Assembly (NCBI RefSeq): GCF_020882245.1
Contig: NC_083599.1
Span: 41,256,748-41,320,747 of the forward strand
DNA: 64,000 bases
Reading direction: 5' to 3'
Source: Rhopalosiphum padi
Taxonomy: Eukaryota; Arthropoda; Insecta; Hemiptera; Aphididae
The stretch's first letter is position 1. Each line of letters begins with the position of its first letter. Positions 42,670 through 55,131 of the stretch are shown in pieces. The notes below the pieces were generated by a model. That model saw only the letters and a program-made list of their open reading frames with translations, searched no databases and was not told where the DNA came from. The position numbers were made by a program, and so were the translations under genes.

Positions 42670-42707
42670 AGACAATCAAAAGGTTCAATATCTAGTTCTT
42701 AGCAGAA

Positions 42708-42782
42708 ATGTTTACGTTATTGTTGTATTATTTGTTTTTTTACATTGAGTTTTGCCAAGAACAAGAACATAATAATGTGTAA
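42708..42782 (+). CDS. Short signal-peptide-like frame, possible first exon
   Basis: Twenty-four codons starting MFTLLLYYLFFYIEFCQEQE. This is a hydrophobic leader with a plausible cleavage site after the Cys-Gln, followed by a polar acidic stretch. It could be a mini-gene ending at TAA, or a first exon spliced at the weak donor GTGTAA near its end. A candidate phase-0 second exon follows an acceptor (CTGTCCCGTAG) near 42888. It sits directly downstream of a TATA box candidate. AT-rich DNA produces hydrophobic frames by chance, so support is weak. Confidence 0.28.
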   Translation: MFTLLLYYLFFYIEFCQEQEHNNV

Positions 42783-43352
42783 AAACTTAATGCGCAACAA
42801 CTATTGTTAATTTCTATACTCGACGCGATTAAAAACCATTCAGTACTAACGAAGATATTACTGTTTAAAGTTTAAAACTGTCCCGTAGAGTCTTACTATA
42901 TCCCGAGAACAGCGCTTAATATTCATTCCGATCCCACGATAATCCAGTGGCATACGATTATTTGAACCGTATTGATTTCCGAACGAGTATATTAGTTTAT
43001 TAAAATCGTGTGTTGTTTACGGTATGCCACCGGAATTATAAGTTTTTCAATTACCTTAGTGAAAAGTGATAACATAACACTTTAAAAATACTATATTCCA
43101 TTACATCGTAAATCATAACCGGACCTTCAATTATTACAATACGCAGATAACCGGGTCATATAAATAATATTATTATTAATTAATAATATCATTATTGGTG
43201 TACCTAACCTATATAATATTATTATTAATAATACAATATTATAAGAACTAGATGCGAGTATAACAAAAACGCCTAACTATGTGACAATAATGTGTATAAT
43301 AATTATGTATACAGCGTTTTTTTTTTAATTTTTTTATTTTTTGGAAATACAA

Positions 43353-43414
43353 ATGGATTTCGTGTTAGATAACGATGCTGCTGCAGTGACAATCGAGCTG
43401 GACGAGCATTGGAG
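43353..43414 (+). CDS. Candidate first coding exon, unrecognised protein
   Basis: An ATG in good context (ACAAATGG) opens twenty codons reading MDFVLDNDAAAVTIELDEHW, ending in phase 2 at a good donor (TGGAG|GTAAAT). Base composition and codon use differ clearly from the surrounding AT-rich DNA. An in-phase continuation is available at 44706-44844, after the acceptor ATTTCAG. There the phase-2 frame stays open for about 45 codons (starting CTVFIWVVEDWSRDVV) to a TAG. That join is only one possibility. I do not recognise the protein. Confidence 0.35.
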
Positions 43415-45241
43415 GTAAATTGACGAGTGAAAACAAAATTGACCATAAACGTTTTTATCCTTGTTTTTATTTAATGTTAAACATTGAAATGAATAACTGT
43501 TGATAATAAGTCTAAAGCCCAAATGGCTTCTGTACACAACAACATATTATTATATTGATATACACACATCGATATCGTGTATTATTGAAATACAATCCAC
43601 ACACATCACAATATATTATAATGTGCAAACAATCGTAAGTATAATATTATAATAATTAATCATTTAACTGATAAATGTTATTCAATATTCGACTTAACAA
43701 ACATAATCTTCAAATTAAAATATTTTTAGTAACCATTCAGATCGAACTATTGATTAGGACTTGCAGAGGTTGAGTGAAAATGTGTTTGTTGTGTTGTGTG
43801 TATTCAGTTCATAAAATGATTATAACCACTGCAGAATAATTTAATAAATTATTATAAATATACATATTTCAATCGCACGATTGAACTAAAATATATTTCC
43901 CACGCAAATCAATAACGATTTCAAACGCTTGTTTATTGAAATCGTATTTTATGCAAACTCATTATGAGTCAATAACAAATAAAATCGACACGAACGTTTA
44001 TTTATAGCATCTACATATCAATTAACATATTTCTAGTTTCTATATACTATTAGAAATATCTTCATAATATATTGTTATTTTTTGTAATTATTACAAGGAC
44101 GAAGTACTATCTTACCGGGTAATTTTTGATGTTTATAAGAATTCGAGTTAGTAGTTACTTACAATTATTTTTTTTTTAATTTTTATTTTTACGAATTTTT
44201 ATATTTCGCTGTAGATACAATCACGTATATTATATTGTATTAATTTTTTCTACCCATAAGAGCTTACTTTTTAAGTGGAGCAGATGAAGACTGTAACATT
44301 CTATTATATAATTCACCGTCACCTAAATAATTCACTCCATTAGTGTACAAATGCTTTTTATTCTGTTATAAAATATTTAAAAGTGTACTCAATTTAAAAC
44401 AAACTATTGTATTACTGATTGTCTAATCCAAGATGAAACATATAAATTCCAGAATTGTAATTATACACGAAAACCGTACCGTCATAATAAAACACTCTTT
44501 ATGTTTTCTGTAAGCCAGTGATTAACAACTCTGCTGTAAAAAAACGCAGTAAAATTATAAATACTTATAAGAAAAAAAAATCACAAACGTTTTAAAAACT
44601 AAAAGCCCACAAGAATTTTAAGTGCCTAATCTGAGATAATTAAATTGTTTAAGATAAGAATATATAATATTAAAAATATTAGTAAATACACAAATTAAAT
44701 TTCAGTTGTACGGTTTTCATTTGGGTCGTAGAGGATTGGAGTAGAGACGTTGTATTATTATTTCAATATATTTTACGTAGGTTACATAGCTTATATATTA
44801 TATATCAGCAAGTTTGGCCACGTGGGTATATAATATTTAGCTAGAGAAAACCTTAAAATTTGAAGAGATGCACACATATACCACCTACGGTGTATCTTAT
44901 TTCTGGGTTTAGACGATGTAGCATTGAATTCATTAACTTTTCGTGAAATACTAAACGAAAGTTTAACAATTATTGTTGTTGCGCGTGGATGAATAAATGT
45001 GTAGTAAAAACCTTGAGATCAACAACAATCGCGAAATGTATACTGAAATTATAATAGTGAACAAAAATGGATACATACAAAAATAGATTTATAAAATACA
45101 GCTTTTTATCCTCACGATTATTGTTTTGCAAATTATATATTCTTATAAAAATAATTATTAATCAAAATTAATTTAAGTAATAATTTTCTATATATTGTGT
45201 TATAGATTTAATTTAGTTACTAGTGTCTACCACAGTTAATT

Positions 45242-45245
45242 TATA

Positions 45246-45264
<19 letters not shown>
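45242..45264 (+). repeat. (AT)n microsatellite
   Basis: AT dinucleotide run of about 11-12 units. Confidence 0.9.
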
Positions 45265-45276
<12 letters not shown>

Positions 45277-45671
45277 TATTTAATAAATCATTTTATTTTT
45301 GACAAAAAAAAAAATATTTATTTTATTTCATATAAAAGATAATACAACGTTTAATAAGAACGGATGGGTTATAATATAAGTTTTGATTTGAAACAAAATG
45401 GTTTTTATAAACCTATCTAACTTTTGATTATAAAATGTTAACCAAGTATAAGTCCACACGTATTTAATTAATTATTTTGTTATCGTCATAATCTTGATAC
45501 ATAAAAAAGTTTTTATTAAATAATCTCAAAATAGTCTTAGAATTCGAATAAATAATAATAATGTAATTGATCAATTTGTGTACTCATATTGAATTTACAT
45601 ATGTAGTCCATTGATTTTTTATTCGTGAGTATTTTTAATAATAATTTCAAAGACGTAATACAATAATATAC

Positions 45672-45747
45672 CAAAGGAAATTCTCCCTCTCCCCATATCC
45701 ATTTCTTCGTTTGGTGAAGGATCTTTATTTGGTCTCATCACTAACAA
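45672..45747 (-). CDS. Candidate internal exon, unrecognised protein
   Basis: On the minus strand the acceptor ATTATTACAG|TTG and donor TTTG|GTATAT bracket 76 bases. Only one frame is open, reading LLVMRPNKDPSPNEEMDMGR then GRISF. The hydrophilic, balanced residue mix is unlike translated AT-rich intergenic DNA. Partner exons were not found; they could lie in the exon-like block at 52-55 kb upstream on this strand. No family assigned. Confidence 0.28.
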
Positions 45748-47081
45748 CTGTAATAATGATAAGGTTCACTCGCAGATCAAAGTCATGTTAAGTTAAGTAT
45801 TACTGTGACCTTTTTTAAAGATTTAACTCTATTTATAATCGATTCTCATGAAATTATAATATAATGTTATGAAGTTTTTAAATATACATATATATATTAT
45901 ATTATCATATACTCATAAAAAATCGTTAATAATATTAACTACAGATTATGTATATTATGATAACATACTATATTTATAATATAATAAAAACATTATAATG
46001 ATTAGAGCATTGTAAAATTATACTAACAAATATACTTAAATATATTTATATTTTAAAAATGTTTTAATTTGGTCGCAAATATAGAAAACAAAATGATTAA
46101 TATTATTCTTAAAAAATAAAATGTTTATACAATCCACCTACATGCCTACACCATGTATTTTAAATATTTTATTAAAAATTGTGAACTTGTAGGCGCCATT
46201 AACTTACTTGCAGGTTAGTTAGGACAATTATATATTTTTTTAAATGAATAAATATAAAAGTTATATATTATATAAATTGTAGTCGCTGTAGTTACTTAAT
46301 TATTATTAATAGTTTTATTTAGTCGAAATGCATACTAACTATTAATAAAAAAAAAAAATACGCGTCAATATAATACAATAAATTTGATGAAAATATGATT
46401 AAATATTGTCGATTTTTTATTTGTACGATATCACACAAAACAGCTACCTACTAAAAGAAAGAGATTTGGACTGTTTTGTATCAATAACTTTTTTATTGAT
46501 AACTTTCTAATCAATTGCTATTAAATCGACAAAATATAAAAATAATGAAAGTCAACATTATTATGAATTACCTACATTAAATATAAGCAATAAAGATAAC
46601 CACAGTGAATAATATCGAAAATTTAACAGCTTATTTATCGCCAACGTTATTCGCTTACAGTAGCATTATAAATACGTATTCGGTAGGTACCAAATTTAAA
46701 AGTACTCGTAATAATTAATTAAAATAGCGATTATGGCATAATATTATTATGTTCAATAGATTACGTGTGTACAATTTTTAATACTATAATTAGGTAACTA
46801 ACGTCTTACACTACTATACTATTACTACTCTACTTATAATTGAATAATATATGGTAAAATGGTAGTCTGTTTATGTGATGAACACAACGTTTTGATAGTT
46901 GGTGAATATTTCGATATGCGTAAATAAAAAAATAACAACAAATACAATGCATTCAGAATAAATTATTATTTATTGTAAATTAGAAATTTGTCAAAGACTT
47001 ATACCATATTATAATACATCGAGATCAAATAAAAGGAACCAAATTTATTTGTAAAGATTATCCTCGTTCTACAGTGTACAA

Positions 47082-47485
47082 CAGTGTCGTACGCAGGGGG
47101 GGGGGGCTAAAGAGCTGAAGCCCCCCCCCCCAATTGCCCGTATTATTATTTTTGTTTTTAAATCTACCAACGATTTAATATACCCATTTATTAGAACCAC
47201 GGACTAAGATTTTAATAAATATTATATAGGTACTATAATATTATCAAATCTGTGATTACGACCACAGTCCATGGATGGGTATTTATAATCTTATATAATT
47301 ATAATATAAATTTATGCGTAATTTTTTCATATATATTTTTGTTTATTTTAAACTTAATTTAACTAAGAAATAAAAAAGCAACTATTTTAATTTTTAAGCC
47401 AATGCGCTTGTTACAACTGAGTAATTTTTTTATTTTCAAGCCCCCCCCCCCCCCCCCATTGTATAAAATCCCGCGTACACCACTG
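47082..47485 (+). mobile_element. hAT-like MITE (404 bp) with poly-G/poly-C tracts
   Basis: The ends are CAGTGTCGTACGC and the inverse of CAGTGGTGTACGC, with perfect 8-bp duplications GTGTACAA at 47074-47081 and 47486-47493. Long G and C runs lie just inside each end (about 47096-47107, 47124-47133 and 47440-47457). They create frame-shifting homopolymers and a spurious minus-strand frame. The AT-rich core has no coding capacity. Confidence 0.88.
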
Positions 47486-47493
47486 GTGTACAA

Positions 47494-50400
47494 TAAATCG
47501 ATTAAAATCAATAAACCTTGATGCTATGATATTCTGAATTAAACCTAATATGAGTACTATTGGCACGTTTGGGTAAGAAGGTTTATTATCCGGAAACTTG
47601 TTCAGACATCCGCCATTGACCAAGACTTTGGTAGAATTTATAGATAAATGTATTGATCCTGGATGGTTTTTAACTTCCATTATGATTGTGTGGAAACGTT
47701 TGATTGATTGATAAATAATAATAATAATATGTTCCACGAATATTACATAACTATTTATCTTCGATTGTGTGGTGATTAACAACAATATTCATCATTATAA
47801 AATATAGTATATTATGTAGTATGTATATACAAAAAAAAGGTACGCAACTATAGGTGCATTACATATACATTTGTTCTACGATACCTAATTAATAATTAAA
47901 AATTAATTATTTTTTAATGGCATAAGTTGAGTTATAATTATTTTCTACTACATAAATTATAATTTATAACCACATTAATTTAAGTTATTATTTCTTTTTT
48001 TAAATCGAAATCTTTAAATTTGATTCTTCTCATATCGCACACAATATGTATTAATTATACAAAAATTAACTAACACATTATAATATAAATGTCTCTATAA
48101 ATCTTGAAATTAATCTAAAATATATGTTGATAAAATTATCAAAGAAGAGATTTCAAATGTCCAAAAATAAAATAATTTAAAGATCAAATTTCCTTTCAGA
48201 AACAACTCGATTTTTTTTCCAAAATGTGATGACTGATGTCTGATGACACAAATATAATCATTGTCTAACCTACAAATTCATCACTCCACTCAGAAACTAT
48301 AATACTCAAATTATAATTATCAATCAAACGTTGAATTAGTTAGAACTGTTTCCCGGGGAAATAAAATTATATACCTAATAGCGAGAGCTTTTATATATAT
48401 ATCTCATATAAAATGAACAAATGAGTTGCTCGAAATATTTAATTTTTAATTATTATACTTACTGTTTTTATTCATTAAAAATTTAAATAATACCTACGTG
48501 TAGATTTGTATAATTTAATTTAAATTAATTCTTAAGACTCTCGTATATTATAGTTTAATATAGAAAGTGAATCAATTTATTCTTATGTTTTGTAAATAAT
48601 ATTTATTGTTTTGAATTGATTTTAAATTATAATCAAACCATTACGTGAACATAATGATGTTGTTTTAATGATTATTTTACACTTTATTGTTATTTCGTAA
48701 TATAGCAAATAGTTTTTATTTGTATAAATTATACCTTATAGTGCAGTTATTTTTATAAATTATAAATATGTATAAAAACGCCCACTGAAACATAATATTA
48801 TTACTGCTGTGGGAAATATTCGTTCGGCATAACCATACATCTTTATTTAAAGAATTTTTTTTTCTTTTTTAAGATTCGTTTCCCGTGCGTGTCTCTTCCG
48901 TTTATTTCCCTAAGTATGAACGATACTCGTTTTCCGTCGTTTTTTTCCTCACAAGTCACGTTTTATTCCTATTTTTCTTATTAAAGTTGTATGCAAGTTT
49001 CATTTATTCAAATTCTATATACTTTAGTAATTCGTTTAATACACACGGTCTACTTTAAAAAGAATACAAAAAATATACAAACTGAAAACAACTTAAGCTG
49101 TTTGATAGAAAATAGCACGTTAAACAGCAAACAGCAAATAAATAGCTCACGCAGTTTAAACTTCGACGTATCGAATTTTGCTGCCCTTGTCCGCGTGAAA
49201 AATAACTACATTGGAAATACTATTATAAGAAAACATAAAAAATGTTCTTATATTCGTTTTTATTTTTGACGTAGTTCTCCCGTGACGTTTAAAATAATTA
49301 TGACTGACTGAAGACAATTTTTTTGATAAATTATTCAAAATATTGAAACAAGCTAAAAATAATAAGTAGGTATACGAACTCTTGCGAACAATTTCAAAAA
49401 ACGGTTTTTACTGCGTCTTGGGTGAAAATGCTCATGTGTATTTCGCAACTACAAAATGTACACTGTAAACAATGTCGAAACGTTTATAGGTGCGCATAAT
49501 AGTCGAAATAAATTCACCAATAAAATCGAGTGAATTCGTCCCTATTGAGCAGTACACGTATAGTATAATATTATTATCTATACCTATCGTATTACATTAT
49601 TCGCCTGACACTTAACGGCGTGTCTGAAAACGTTTAAGGCTCATGTATACGTTTTATATTCGTTTCGACGAGCTGGTTGGAAAATAATTTAAGACATCGA
49701 CGCACAACGGCCAAACGATTTTTGCGCCAAATACATTTCGGAAAAACAAAATCGATAGTGATAATATCAAATATCAATACACACACACACACACACACAC
49801 TGCTCTATCGTGTTGTGCAACTAAAGACTAAAAAAAAAAAAAAACACTGCTTAAACAAACACGTCACGATAATCGATAACAATAATAATGTTAACAGATT
49901 AGCAATCAATCGTATTTACACTTTCGGCGTCCTTTGTTGACCGTGGAATATAATATAATATTATAATTACTGTATTGTATTGTTGCAACCGAATTAGAAA
50001 GGATGAGACATTATGATACACCGTATTGGCGTGCACGGCGAGTCGTAATGCCGCGCACTTTACCCCTGAAAAATTGCGATTAAAAACCGTGTCGATTAGT
50101 ATTATGCGTATACCTATCGGATTCGATACGTTTTTTGTTTGGTTTTGTTTTATTACACGTAATTGTTGTTACAATACGGTATTGTATTGTCGCTGTATAT
50201 GGCATGAGCCCGTGTTACTTGTTTATTTTTCTCACGCTCCGCGGTTGACTGCGAAACCGAACTCCCGCGTATCAATATTACATGATAGACACGTGCACTG
50301 TCGTTCGACGATTTATTTGAATCTAACAAAGTGTATTTATACCGAACGCGTGTGTCCTCGGAAATGCGATTGGAAAAAATAGCATGTTGGAAATATTTCC

Positions 50401-51666
50401 GAGAACCCGATATCGATGCAAACAGCTCGAAATCATAATTATTATTATTATTATTGTATTATTATACTTTTCCGACTAGTGAATTTTGGCTTTGTGCAAT
50501 GTTTATATATCGTATTGCGCGCACGGTATATTAATTACGTTTCCTAATAATTATAATTGCATTAGTATGAAATTCACAGATCGTATAATATTATAATAGT
50601 CGTCGACGAATCTCGAGTTTAGAAATTGGCGGCGCCATTCCGTGTAGTACCTGTACAAATAAAATACATTTATTCGACCTTAAAAATATAATTACTAAAA
50701 TGAAAATTATTTGGATCTGTTACTATCTCATCATATACCGTTTGATTATCGACGAATGCGCCTAACGTATTTGTTACCGTGACATTACGTCATTTCCACC
50801 GCGAAAATAACACTTAATTAGAATAAAATTTAGCTACAACTAAAATTACCCGAACAACATATTATTTGCCGATATAAAACTCCTTGTGTACGAAAATCTT
50901 ATGAATAATTATAATGTATTATTATAGATATCTTCATAATTTTACTATAAATTAATATTGAAATCGCTAATTATTTTTTTATTCGATAAGACAACTGGTA
51001 GAATGATAATTTAAACATATTATATTATTATAATATAGTAAAAGCTTAAAAATATTATTTTTTATTATTGAATAAATACTTTATTTTACGGTTTGTACAA
51101 TGCGTACAATAATTAGTAAATTTGATTTCGGCACAAATACGGTAAATATCTCTTTGTGTGGAACTTACGGTCACTTATTTTTTTTATACCTACCTATTAA
51201 CTGATTTTACAATATAATGACATTCATGTTAATAACAATAATAAGCTTAGAACAGCAGCTTAAACAAACGGGTTAATAGACCTTGACTAACTTCTTCAGC
51301 TCAGTACAAATGTCTTAAATTAAAAGCTGAACATGGTAACTTATTGTTTGACAGACATTTTTTGAGTTTAGAAGAAAAAAGGGCAAAAATGTGACATGGA
51401 GTTCAACAACAGAGTTGACAAAACATTAAATCATATAAAGATGACAAAGACTTTAAAAAAATGACTAAAAATTGTTTCTATCGTGCAAAAGCTTGCTTAA
51501 TAAAATTGAAACGAAATATCTTCAAATTAATTATTATATCATAACAATTTACAATAAATATTGTAAAAAAATAAACTTTTAAACACGTCAAAAAGTAAAC
51601 ATTATTTATAATATTTATTACCAATCAATCTTAAGCCTTTAAGAATGCAAAGAAAAATTGATTTTT
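47494..51666. other. Intergenic stretch with a CpG-richer block
   Basis: AT-rich to about 49300, then a block at about 49380-50650 with frequent CG dinucleotides and a CA microsatellite at 49779. Long open frames in that block (for example 50026-50382) begin at non-ATG codons and show no family pattern. It could be a promoter region, but I see no exon attached to it. Confidence 0.4.
49779..49800 (+). repeat. (AC)n microsatellite
   Basis: Uninterrupted AC repeat of 11 units. Confidence 0.95.
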
Positions 51667-52038
51667 TTTTAATTATTAAAAATATTATTATATACATGAA
51701 TGTCAATATTGTATAACCAGTTCGTAAGCATAAAAAAATAAGTGTCCGTAAATGCTACCAAAAAAGTATTGATCGCAACTGTGCCGACCGCCGCATCTGT
51801 ACCGGAATCAGTAAACTTGATTTGAACTTAAAATTAAAAAAAAAAAATTGTACAATGAATGTGTTGATGAACTGGAGTAGCGAAAACCAAATAGTGATCG
51901 ACAACATGAGAGAGTATAGGGAATTTTTGATAGAAATATGTTTTTTATTTTTTTTTTTTTATAATATTATTTAGTTTCTATTTCATTATTTTATCAACTT
52001 CCAGTCCAAACTAATAACTAATTGCGACGCATTATTGG

Positions 52039-52155
52039 TCAAATACCATAGAGCTTCTCCAGTTGTTTGTCTAAAATGTCATGTAGACTGAACACTTTGT
52101 ATAGGTCTTTATTGGAGGGTTTGGCTTCGTATCTCATATGCATCCGTATTCGTAT
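52039..52155 (-). CDS. Candidate terminal exon, unrecognised protein
   Basis: The minus-strand frame reads MRYEAKPSNKDLYKVFSLHD followed by a Leu/Lys/Glu-rich, probably helical end (ILDKQLEKLYGI) and TGA. A strong acceptor (TTTTACACAG) sits just upstream but leads into a different frame. This frame would need an acceptor inside the segment, such as the AG in TACGAAG. The opposite strand also has an acceptor-preceded frame here (52004-52087), so the coding strand is uncertain. Confidence 0.25.
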   Translation of the reverse strand: MRIRMHMRYEAKPSNKDLYKVFSLHDILDKQLEKLYGI

Positions 52156-52328
52156 TTAAAACCTGTGTAAAACCAACAGAAATATCAGTGTAATACTGAA
52201 AATAAATGAATCTTAAGTAGTATCAATCAAAACTTTTAAATTATATTATTCTCGTCACATTGACTCCAACTAATATTATTTGTTTATTTATTTGTATTAT
52301 TATAAAACGGCACTATGTCTAAAATAAT

Positions 52329-52478
52329 ATGTCAGCCTGTGTGTTGTTAGAATTTTACGAGCTCATGCCAAACTGGTTTTCGACTGACATGTACGGAAAC
52401 TTAACAGCCTACGCCTGTAAACGTTGCAAAATAAAAAAATTAATAAAAACTGTTTTATTTTCCGTTGGTCATAAGTAA
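52329..52478 (+). CDS. Small open frame, 49 codons, unrecognised
   Basis: An ATG-initiated plus-strand frame starting MSACVLLEFYELMPNWFSTD, followed by a Cys-Lys-Arg-Cys motif and a basic tail to TAA. The residue mix is protein-like for this DNA. A second ATG in another frame lies 15 bases upstream and would give only 11 codons. It may be a small gene, an exon or a decayed coding remnant. Confidence 0.22.
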   Translation: MSACVLLEFYELMPNWFSTDMYGNLTAYACKRCKIKKLIKTVLFSVGHK

Positions 52479-52582
52479 TATAAAAATAAAAATATAATTT
52501 ATAGACTTATTTATCATACTTTAATAATAACTTTTTCATTCGCAACGACGTATAACTTATGACAAATTTTACCATGAAAAAT

Positions 52583-52795
52583 TTAAACAACTTCTGTGAC
52601 CAATCGATTACATACTTCCGTAAGGTTAGGCAGCTTACGAGCTGTTTTTAATATTTCCCAATCACGTTTATTACATTCAAAAGGTATTCTTCCAAGATAA
52701 AAATAATCTAAAATGTCTAAATGTCTTATGAAATTCAATAGCGCGCAGATAAATTTAACATTACTAAATGTGTAACTGCAAACCGTGTACATCAT
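52583..52795 (-). pseudogene. BTB/POZ-like exon or remnant
   Basis: The minus-strand frame contains LDILDYFYLGRIPFECNKRD followed by WEILKTARKLPNLTEVCNRL. The pattern Leu-x-x-Tyr-Leu-Gly-Arg-Ile, then a gap, Ile-Leu-x-x-Ala-x-x-Leu, then Val-Cys-x-x-Leu matches the C-terminal half of BTB/POZ domains (last strand and helices). Candidate donors GTAAGC and GTATGT occur within it. If unspliced it stops soon after the domain. I could not find a convincing exon for the N-terminal half upstream, so it may be a partial pseudogene. The family call rests on pattern matching by eye. Confidence 0.3.
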
Positions 52796-55039
52796 TCGTC
52801 ATGCTGAATATTATAAAAATCAAGGGTACCTTGACAAATTTGAACAATTTCCATTGTAGGTACCTAACAAAAATTAGAAAATTTGATTCACAATCAATTT
52901 ATAACCGTGACTTCAGATCAGGGCTTAAAACAAGGTGCAATACTATTTCGAACATTCTTTCTTATTGATTGATTTAAATTGTAATAATTTATAGTCACTA
53001 TTCTAACAGTACCAATAATACTTTATATGATATTATTTATCTTTTCAAAGCTACGAATACCTATCTAATTTATATTTATATGCATTATGCATGTCTACAC
53101 AAGATTGAACTAACATTCCACTATTTTTCCATAGAGTAACCCATTTTTAATAAATTTATTTATTTTTTAAGTTTTTAAACAATCTATGCATAAAACATTT
53201 TTCATGTTGCATATTCGTATAGTTTTTTTTAAGTTGTTATATTAAATCATATCCATGTTTATGTTTAAAAAAAATATGATTGTTTTTATTTTTTCCATGA
53301 TAAAACTGTCATTATTTTTTAAGTCACGATGTAAAAATTTTTATTTAGTTTGAACTATTACAAACAGTAGGAATATTTTTGTCAAAACTAAATAGTACCT
53401 ACTGTTTTTATTAGACATATTCTTTAGATATTTCAAGCTAAAATATTTATAAATGTATTGGGCACTGGACGACTTGTATTGATGTGCCTAAAGTACCGTG
53501 TTCGATGATATAAATTATACCATTACCTATGTAATCATTCGTATATAAACGTCGACGTTCAAATAAATAAAATACATGTCACTACAGTCAATATGTATAA
53601 AAACTATAAAAATAAATATAATCGCTGTTATCTAGACATTAAAAGAAAAATATTAAGTATAATTGTTTACAAAGCGATGATTGTTGTCATTTAATGTTTT
53701 TTCAATAAGGTAGTTTTTGTTTTTATTTTAATTCAAACTATATTATGCGTACATTATTATTATTACTAAAAAGTAAAAGAACGTTAATATGTCGAATTTA
53801 AAAAAAGAAAACAATGACATGTTTTTAAATACAATTAATATAATGTATAATTAATTTATAGTACACATATCATTATGATCTATGATAGGTGGCTTGAACA
53901 ACAAATATTGAATAATATATGTGATTATTTTATCAAGAACATATAATTCACGCGATTTATATTAGTACATTATACAACGAACTAACAATATACCTGCCTA
54001 TACTTTTGAAGTATTAATGCGTGAATTAACGATATTTTTAATTATTTTTTTACAATTTATTTTTCAATTTACACACATAATTGTAACTTTGCGTATAATT
54101 TATTATACTGAGGCAGTTTCTTGGTAGGTAATGTAATTATAATTTTATTATTTCTCTACATGGAAAATTGTAACATTATTAATTTGTATTATAACAAGCT
54201 TTTAAAATAGTGTTTTAATTTGGTATACTCAAATGGTAACCATTATTCATTTATAATATTTATATGGTTACCAAATAGAAAATATAACTTCCTGAAAAAT
54301 TGTATACCTATACATATTTTTCAAATAATAACTAATGGTTTATTAATTAATAATTGTGTATACTAATTATTTATTAGAGTTTAGACTGATAGAGTAGGAG
54401 ATATGCTTATAATATTGACATATTAACCTCTTCCTACTTCGATTGTTTAATTGTATAATCATTAATCATTATTTTAAATCGTTAAATTATTATTTTATTT
54501 ACACGCAACAATTTTTTGTTGGAAATTATAGTTTGTTCATATGGCTAATAAATTGTCATTAAGAATCAACAATTAATGTTTTAATAAATATTTTTAAATA
54601 ACTTTTAATACATTTATAATATAATTAATAAAACGTAAATAATATAGCTTAATTCTATCAAAGTAGTTATGACTCGTAATTAGATAATTATACTGTGAAT
54701 GAATACTTTTGAGGGGTGTTCGCAGCACTCCTAGTTAATAAAAGAAAAAAATTGATTTACCCAATTTCATTTATTTTCACACAAAAGGCAAAACATACAT
54801 TTAAACTCGATACCTTTTTAATAACTATAATTTTATTATTATCTTTATTTTATGTAACTTGATTGTTAGATATCTGAATGATATATAATAATCGATTGAT
54901 AGTTAAACAGTTTTCTTATGTGTGCAAAAATCACCAAAATACCAATTCATCTAGAACATTTAAAATATTTTCGAAACTCCGCGGATTAAAATTTCGATTA
55001 TGAAACGTAGAAATTACTCTCTCTTTCTATTTTACAAAC

Positions 55040-55131
55040 CTGTTTAATCTTTGATCTGAATTCAAAATCAAATGCTGTTCTGTCACGTAGCATAACCCTT
55101 AACTCGTAAGGGACCAATCACCACTGGAACA
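55040..55131 (-). CDS. Candidate exon with start codon, unrecognised protein
   Basis: The minus-strand acceptor TTTATTCAAG and donor CAG|GTTTGT bracket 92 bases. An ATG at 55093 opens the frame MLRDRTAFDFEFRSKIKQ up to the donor in phase 0, with an in-frame stop upstream in the segment. It would be the first coding exon of a gene transcribed toward the BTB-like segment. A GC-rich, promoter-like patch lies upstream at about 55650-55920. The join is not proven. Confidence 0.25.

Larger units (their letters stand above)
44845..47073. other. AT-rich intergenic stretch
   Basis: Apart from the AT microsatellite at 45242 and the minus-strand exon candidate at 45672, nothing recognisable was seen. 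Confidence 0.5.

Noticed and set aside
42949..43036. Inverted CCAGTGGCATAC / GTATGCCACCGG pair 80 bases apart
   Set aside because: Looks like a very small MITE, but the flanks show no matching duplication.
47411..47785. 124-codon minus-strand frame
   Set aside because: It extends into the poly-G/C run of the MITE and ends within it; no motif.
50026..50382. 118-codon plus-strand frame
   Set aside because: Non-ATG start in a CpG-rich block, no motif, no supporting splice sites.
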